Program-made: the position numbers and the translations under genes | NCBI GenBank assembly: GCA_947568835.1 | Contig: OX387606.1 | Coordinates: 18,199,940 to 18,263,939, forward strand | DNA from: Protonemura montana | Taxonomy: Eukaryota; Arthropoda; Insecta; Plecoptera; Nemouridae | DNA length: 64,000 bases | Reading direction: 5' to 3' | The notes under the pieces: model-generated | The model's input: only the letters and a program-made list of their open reading frames with translations | Told to the model about the DNA's origin: nothing | Database searches by the model: none | In this document: positions 58,611 to 64,000 of the stretch, piece by piece | Layout: each line of letters opens with the position of its first letter | Position numbering within the stretch: position 1 is the stretch's first letter

Positions 58611-61368
58611 CGTAAAATTTTTTATTTTGTTTTGTACTACATAAGCTCTGGTTCAGAGTGCAGTGGGTTATTTGGGATTGCCAGAGGTACCCCTGCATTT
58701 TTAGGTGTTTTCCAGTCCCGCCAGGACTACTTTTTAGGGTGAAAACGAGATTTAGTTATCTGCCCCTCCTCCCCTCCCTAACTCATCTTACAGATACTTT
58801 TGAAGAAGACAAAAATGCTATAGAGGTTCTGAGAAAATTTGAATTTGAATGCTTTTTGGAGCAAATCTACGTGTTTTCAGAAAATGATTCTTGTGTTTTA
58901 TGTACCTAATAGAAGTGACAGTGGTTGAATTGCGTACACATTTGTATCTCAGAAAACCACCTTACGTTTGGAGTCGATAAAACCAGTCGCCCTTTGACAA
59001 ATGTAAATTAAGAATGAAAATAGTTCTGAAAACAAAAACGTATCGGTAGAAGGTCCGTTTGTGTAGTAGATCGAGGTGTGTTTTGAAAATTTGCTACATT
59101 TTAAGAATGGAAATGCCGCCCTAAGTAGCTGCTGTCGTCGCTTACCCTGTCCTGCTTGGGTAAATCCAACAGTCGCTGATTTTGAACACAATCTGTCCCG
59201 TATGCGAGGAATTACACCATTACGGCGGAGACCTTGAAAAAATATTTGGTTCAAAAGGGAAGAAAATAAAAATCTATGAAAGAATTTAAATCTGGTGCCC
59301 GTGGAATACTTCATGCACGAATTTAAAAATGACCAGCCAATCATGGATGGCGTTCATAGCTTTTTAGGGGTTTCTATCATAGTGAAAATGATGGTACTGA
59401 CTTTTTTGTTGCGTATGTTGAAAAAAAAATCAACAGCACAATTCAAAACTAAGTCTGATAACGATAATCTATAGAGATTTTTCAGTTTTAGAGTAGATGG
59501 TTATTTATCCTCTCTTAAACAATGTGTTATTCGCAAAATGCATACGGAAATCAAAAGATTTACCAATTCAAACTCCGCTTCGATATCAATATTGTCAAGT
59601 CCCAGAGCAAAATTTTCAGTTTTATTAAAGCAAGTTTTGAAATTATACGGTTTATTTCAGAGTTGTGAGAAAAATCAACCGCGCAGTCAAAAAAAGTAAA
59701 TTCCTCTGTGTTGCTGTCAAATTCACCTTGCTGCCGTCTATTTCAAGCTCTTGCCGACTGCCTATACCTCCCCAGATTGGGGATAACCGCGCAGGAACCA
59801 ATGCCGTGCGGATAGGGTTCGGTATCTTGGTTTGTTTGATCAAGAAAGGAGACACTGAGAGACGTATAGGTTGCAGATGAAAATATGGGGTAAAAGCACA
59901 CAATGTTGGAGCCTGTGCCGTTTCCTATACGCTGGCTTACTTTATAGTCCTACCCAGCTATTCAATATCAAAATTTAAACCACTGAGGAATTTAGAGAAT
60001 TGAGACGTCTTTGTGAAAAGAAAAGTCAATCTGAGATGTCAATAGAAAAGCTAATCATGTGCAAGATTGCTGTATGAATGTAAGAAACTTTCACTAGAAA
60101 ATCTTGCCAAACATCTTTGGTAGAACGAAATTTTAAGTATTTAATTGTACTCTCAATTCTGTCAAGTACCTCACTTCATGCAAGTACATGTAAATTAGGT
60201 TTTTTTTCTATATACAAATCAACAAGAGGCCGTTGTTCTAGTGTGGCCACTTATAAGAAATTTATATTTTTCCTTGCAGAATTGCCCTTAAATTTACGTG
60301 AGCAAATAGATGAGCAAAGATAGCTATGACAGACAGACAGGATGAAGGAAGCATTTTCAACCTTCATGCATAATTCTAAATTCGTTTCCGAAATGAAGAA
60401 CATCGCCGAGTCGTGGTTAATGGAACTTCCTACTTCAATAATTGCTATTAGCATTATGTGGTCTGTATCTGACTTATGAGTCTGAATGCAAGTAGCAACA
60501 TTTGTCGGTTTACAGGCAGTTCAGGTGCATTCAATAAGCAACCAGTGTACACGTGAAATTACTGGCTGGGTACACACGCAAGGGTTGCTCCCACCCCACC
60601 CCCCGCCCCCAGAGTAACCTAAAGTAAGATACCTAAAGTCAAATAAAACGTACCTGTTCTCTATTAATTATTAGTAATGAATAATGATTCATTACTAAAT
60701 ACTAATGCACGCGGTTGTTTTGATTTATTCTTGCACTTCCATGTAACGAAACGTTTGTGTTCATTTGGGATCTCCAAATACAATGAAAATATGTACCCGA
60801 AATCAGCTGGCCAATGCACATTTGGGGCTCAAAGCTTATCTTAGTCACAAGAGAGAACATTTGTTGCTTCATCAACTCACTGCTTAGTGCTTCCATTTTC
60901 AGTCAACGTTTAAACATCTTGTGTTGTAATTTGTCATGGAGCAGTTTGGCCTTCTGGCCTTCTTAAGATCACCAAAGTTAATTTTGAGTTTTTAAAACGC
61001 ATTACCGTAGAGAAAAGAATGGGTTTCTCTGAGGCTTTACCTTGAAACCTATCAACCCAATGGAATCGGGAACTACCTGAAGTACGACCTACATGGTAGG
61101 TAGGTATTTCCCATATTTTGTTGGACCTGTGGCTGGAAGTAATTTGGAACACGTACAACTGAAAAAACAACTGACCTCTGGATTAATAATCTAGATCCTA
61201 TGTAATGCATTCCATTACTTACATTATTCAACTTATATGAAAAAATCTTTTGTTAGCGTCAACCGATCCAGGCAGGCACTTATGATTTTTAATGAAGATG
61301 TCAGTTTGAACATGTTCCTAATTGCAACAATATTTTCAAATTTATTCGAAATTTTGTCATTAATTTCG
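58611..61368. other. Gene-free region
   Basis: No exon is supported. There is a C-rich tract at about 60593-60612. The segment 59665-59880 is less AT-rich and open on both strands, but matches no family I know. Confidence 0.4.
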
Positions 61369-61743
61369 TCAAATCTTGAATTGTGCAGCATATCGAGTAA
61401 TGAATTTTTGAAATAGTCGCTTAAATATACGTGATTTTTTCAAAATCTGAGAAAAAGCATTGGTCAAAAGCATGCGGACTTTTGTAACATTGTTGAAGGT
61501 GGCCATTAGGCGTTTTGGATTTGGGTAGTCGTAGTGGGGATAGCCTGTTTTATAGGGCTGTCGCGTTTGGCGTGCATTCGCCTCATTATCTGTGTTGGTG
61601 TCGACAAGAAACCTTTGACTATTGATGTTGGTAGGTATTTTGTTAAAGTATAACATATACTTCATTCTCAATGTAAAATTACTTCTTAAATCTGCCTTAT
61701 TACAGCCAATGTAATTAAAATAGTTTTTGTGTCCCGCGTGCAT
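61369..61743 (-). pseudogene. Unassigned 124-codon frame, possible retroelement C-terminus
   Basis: The minus-strand frame contains an NARQTRQPY segment and ends in a basic amphipathic stretch, IFKRLFQKFITRY. The layout (H/N-x-x-TR box, then about 60 residues to a Lys-rich F-K-x-x-F-x-x-F helix) faintly recalls the C-terminus of LINE reverse transcriptases. The middle LP/IK signature is not convincing. An AATAAA lies on the minus strand about 50 bases past the stop. It may equally be chance. Confidence 0.25.
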
Positions 61744-62956
61744 GTTGACATGCGTCGCTATCTGAGGTGCCTCCCATTCGCTTCTCTTTCGGGAATAAAA
61801 TGGTTTTTAAGAGATATTATAGTTCATTCGAAAAGTGGTGCAGGCTGATACATGCAAAAAATGTTATGGAGATAAACGTTCTTTTCGATCTCTGTCCAGA
61901 ATGAATGTATTAAAATTGAATGCATGCATATGTAGGGACGGACATTTTGTTTTTAGAGATTACAGCAGAGCGGAACCGAGCGTGCCGCTCGGTTTCTTCA
62001 GCTTTTATCCATCAATAAAGAAAACCCCCAGATTTTGTTGGAAATAGAAAATTCTCTTCAAAAGAAATATTTACATAACCTCAGTATACATTTTTAATCG
62101 AGACCTAGATTTGCAATATTCTCTGTTCCCACATATGATTTTCCGGAGCGATACCTTAATCTCTAAAGGAGCGCATCCCTCCTTCCTTCTCAGACAGATA
62201 ATATGCATAGTTCGCGCCATTTGCCATGGCACTGGTGAGTTTTCGCTCGTCATTTATCTCTAGTTTCTGAAATATTAGAAGATCTCTAACATTTTGGTTT
62301 TAGCGAGAACAATATAAAGTCTTCTAGCGATTAAAACGTAATTATCCTAGAAAGGCTCGTACGAACGGTTGGTAATCGAGATTTGATTCATGGCAGTAAT
62401 TGACCTCTTACAAAACAGAGCCTTCATCCAGTTTTTCGACGTACACATTTTAACAGCCTCGTACTTAAACAAAAATTATTCTAGCTAGGGTCGCAATTAG
62501 TCATTTTACCTGCGACCAGACCATTGATTGTAGAGATTATATTGCTATGGATCTAATACATTTACCTTCCTACCTAGCTCTGACCTAAGCTTTGATTTAG
62601 GCTATTGAACCATTTGCAACAAAACAAGATGTTGGGTAGTAGTAGCATAATCCTTTTTCTATGGTACTAGCTGCATACCTAGGCACCTTGTAGGGTAATC
62701 TTCCAGTGATGAAACATATTGTTTTGTGCAATAATTTCTATCTATGTATGCATTTATGCTGGAGTTCCAATCCTTTGACCTGATTTTGTGATTTGTCTGC
62801 TTATCATTAGGTAACAACTACTTTTGCCCAAACTTGAACGCTGAAATTGGTCGAGGCATTTGCCTACGGAAAAAACCGATCACAACACAGAAATATCTGC
62901 AGATCAAAATATTTCTTATCTTACGGAGACTGTGAGGGCACCGTTCCAGAGTGAGC
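61744..62956. other. Upstream flank of the TRIM gene
   Basis: It should hold the promoter or a 5' UTR intron of the RING gene. A weak acceptor-like GTTCCAG lies at 62943-62949, just before the start codon. No TATA box is obvious in the last 300 bases. Confidence 0.35.
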
Positions 62957-63244
62957 ATGGATCTATTAGAAGACGAGGCAGACCAGCCGCTGGGAACTTT
63001 GGAAAGTTACATAGATGACTTTCCGGAAGGAGGTGCTGGGGAACTTTTAGAGGAATCTAGTCCAAAAGAAAATGAAGAAGATGCATGTGGTCTCTGTAAT
63101 GAAGGCTACAGTGATCCTCGTGCTCTCTCCTGCCTGCACACATTTTGCAAAGTGTGCTTGGAGAATTTGCTGGTTGACGAATCTGGTGACAATTTGAAGA
63201 TAAATAAGATAATTGAGTGTCCCAAATGCAAACAAGAAACAAAG
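62957..63244 (+). CDS. TRIM-type RING finger E3 ligase, first coding exon
   Basis: Ninety-six codons from the ATG at 62957 (purine at -3 and G at +4) to a strong donor AAG|GTGAGA in phase 0. Residues 1-43 are acidic, with no signal peptide. Residues 44-91 form a C3HC4 RING: C44-x2-C47-x11-C59-x-H61-x2-C64-x2-C67-x20-C88-P-x-C91. All eight zinc ligands are present. The CGLCNEGYSDPRALSCLHTFC wording is typical of TRIM proteins of the TRIM2/3, TRIM45 and TRIM56 kind, in which the RING is followed by B-boxes, a coiled coil and often NHL or filamin repeats. None of those later parts is in the window. The expected role is ubiquitin transfer in the cytoplasm; the substrate is unknown. Confidence 0.85.
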
Positions 63245-64000
63245 GTGAGAATAAAAAATGAATGCTAATATTTTCTTTCTTTTTTATTTTCTTTTATTTT
63301 TAACCATGGGTTGGATCGAAATTATCATAGTTTCCTGGGTGGATTGATTGTTGGAAATAATAGTAGGCACACCAGACTTGAGTTGCAAAACACATTAAAT
63401 TCTCTAAAGTCTGGAAGACTAACAAACTGGGTTTAACAAGACATACTGGTTCTAGAGTTGGTCAATTTTGCTTGTAGAATAATTTTTTATATATAATATG
63501 CACAATATACACACAGTTTTTAAACTTGAGTTAGGAAGTTTTAGGTTGTTACAGCACTGCCTGATATGCAAAGAAAGAAATTTGGCTCTTAGATGAATGA
63601 CCTACTTAAAGAAAATTATCCATATGCCTTACCCATCCATGTACTTACCTTCCCACCCACCTCCTTATTCATCTACCAGCCCACTATCTGCCCAACTACC
63701 TATGCACCTACCTACCTACCTTCCTACCTACCTACCTACCTACCTACCTACCTACCTACCCACCTACCAACCCACCCACCTACCTACCCACCCACCTACC
63801 CACCCACCTACCCACCTACCCACCCACCTACCCACCTACCTACCCACCTACCAACCCACCTACCCACCTACCCACCTACCTACCCACCTACCCACCTACC
63901 TGCCCACCTACCTACCTGCCCTACCTACCCTACCCTTCCCTATCCTTCATATCTATCTTATCCTAACTATCAATTTATTCTACCTATATTCCTAATCCTT
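63245..64000 (+). other. Start of intron 1 of the TRIM gene
   Basis: It begins at the donor after codon 96 and runs off the window. It contains the CCTA/CCCA microsatellite and no further exon. Confidence 0.6.
63610..63960. repeat. CCTA/CCCA compound microsatellite
   Basis: About 350 bp of 4-bp steps alternating CCTA and CCCA, purest at 63705-63920, with decayed edges on both sides. The plus strand is open across it and would give a Pro-Thr-Tyr-Leu repeat, which is an artefact. Confidence 0.92.

Noticed and set aside
60955-60985. GATCACCAAAGTTAA as a sixth 5S SINE head
   Set aside because: Only about 15 bases match; neither the C box nor any body sequence follows.
62951-62956. Start of the RING protein at GTG 62951
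   Set aside because: A nuclear gene would be expected to use ATG; the ATG two codons later at 62957 has a good context.
63047-63242. Minus-strand frames over the RING exon
   Set aside because: Antisense shadows of the TRIM exon, which has all eight zinc ligands on the plus strand.
63597-63995. Plus-strand Pro-Thr-Tyr-Leu repeat protein
   Set aside because: It is only the translation of the CCTA/CCCA microsatellite inside an intron.

Overview
This is a 64 kb piece of AT-rich, gene-poor nuclear DNA from an animal, most probably an arthropod. The pointers are long introns with GT-AG junctions, a secreted LRR protein split by a 2.7 kb intron, the first coding exon of a TRIM-type RING protein, 5S-rRNA-derived and tRNA-derived SINEs, a LINE 3' remnant, and many microsatellites. 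Nothing is prokaryotic: there are no operons, and most short open frames look like chance. I cannot name the species.

Layout. 0.4-0.76 kb: 3' end of a dead LINE. 0.8-14.7 kb: no supportable gene, but GC/CpG-rich patches near 9.4-11.2 kb, a poly(A)-tailed retrocopy-like end near 10.0 kb, tRNA-like SINE copy 1 at 11.6 kb and a palindromic 14-bp tandem repeat at 12.5 kb. 14.7-23.5 kb: two 5S SINE copies, a large inverted repeat with Penelope-like/hammerhead-like hallmarks at 16.2-16.8 kb, tRNA-like SINE copy 2, and one copy of an unclassified dispersed repeat. 24.6-28.6 kb: the one well-supported complete coding region, a two-exon minus-strand gene for a 403-residue extracellular LRR protein. 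31.3-32.1 kb: an old tandem array of about 180-bp units. 37.9-39.7 kb: two 5S SINEs in opposite orientation. 44.5-44.8 kb: a 52-bp minisatellite. 47.5 kb: tRNA-like SINE copy 3. 51.0 kb: a truncated 5S SINE next to a perfect palindrome. 53.7-54.0 kb and 61.4-61.7 kb: two longer minus-strand frames of unknown standing. 62.96-63.24 kb: first coding exon of a TRIM/RING E3 ligase gene that continues to the right. Its first intron holds a CCTA/CCCA microsatellite.

The two confident genes face away from each other and show no sign of working together. The most unusual material is in the repeats: a tRNA-like element whose 3' half is repeated in inverted orientation, the Penelope-like inverted repeat, the 5S SINE family with a conserved internal promoter region, and short CpG-dense (GACGCC)n islands scattered through AT-rich DNA.
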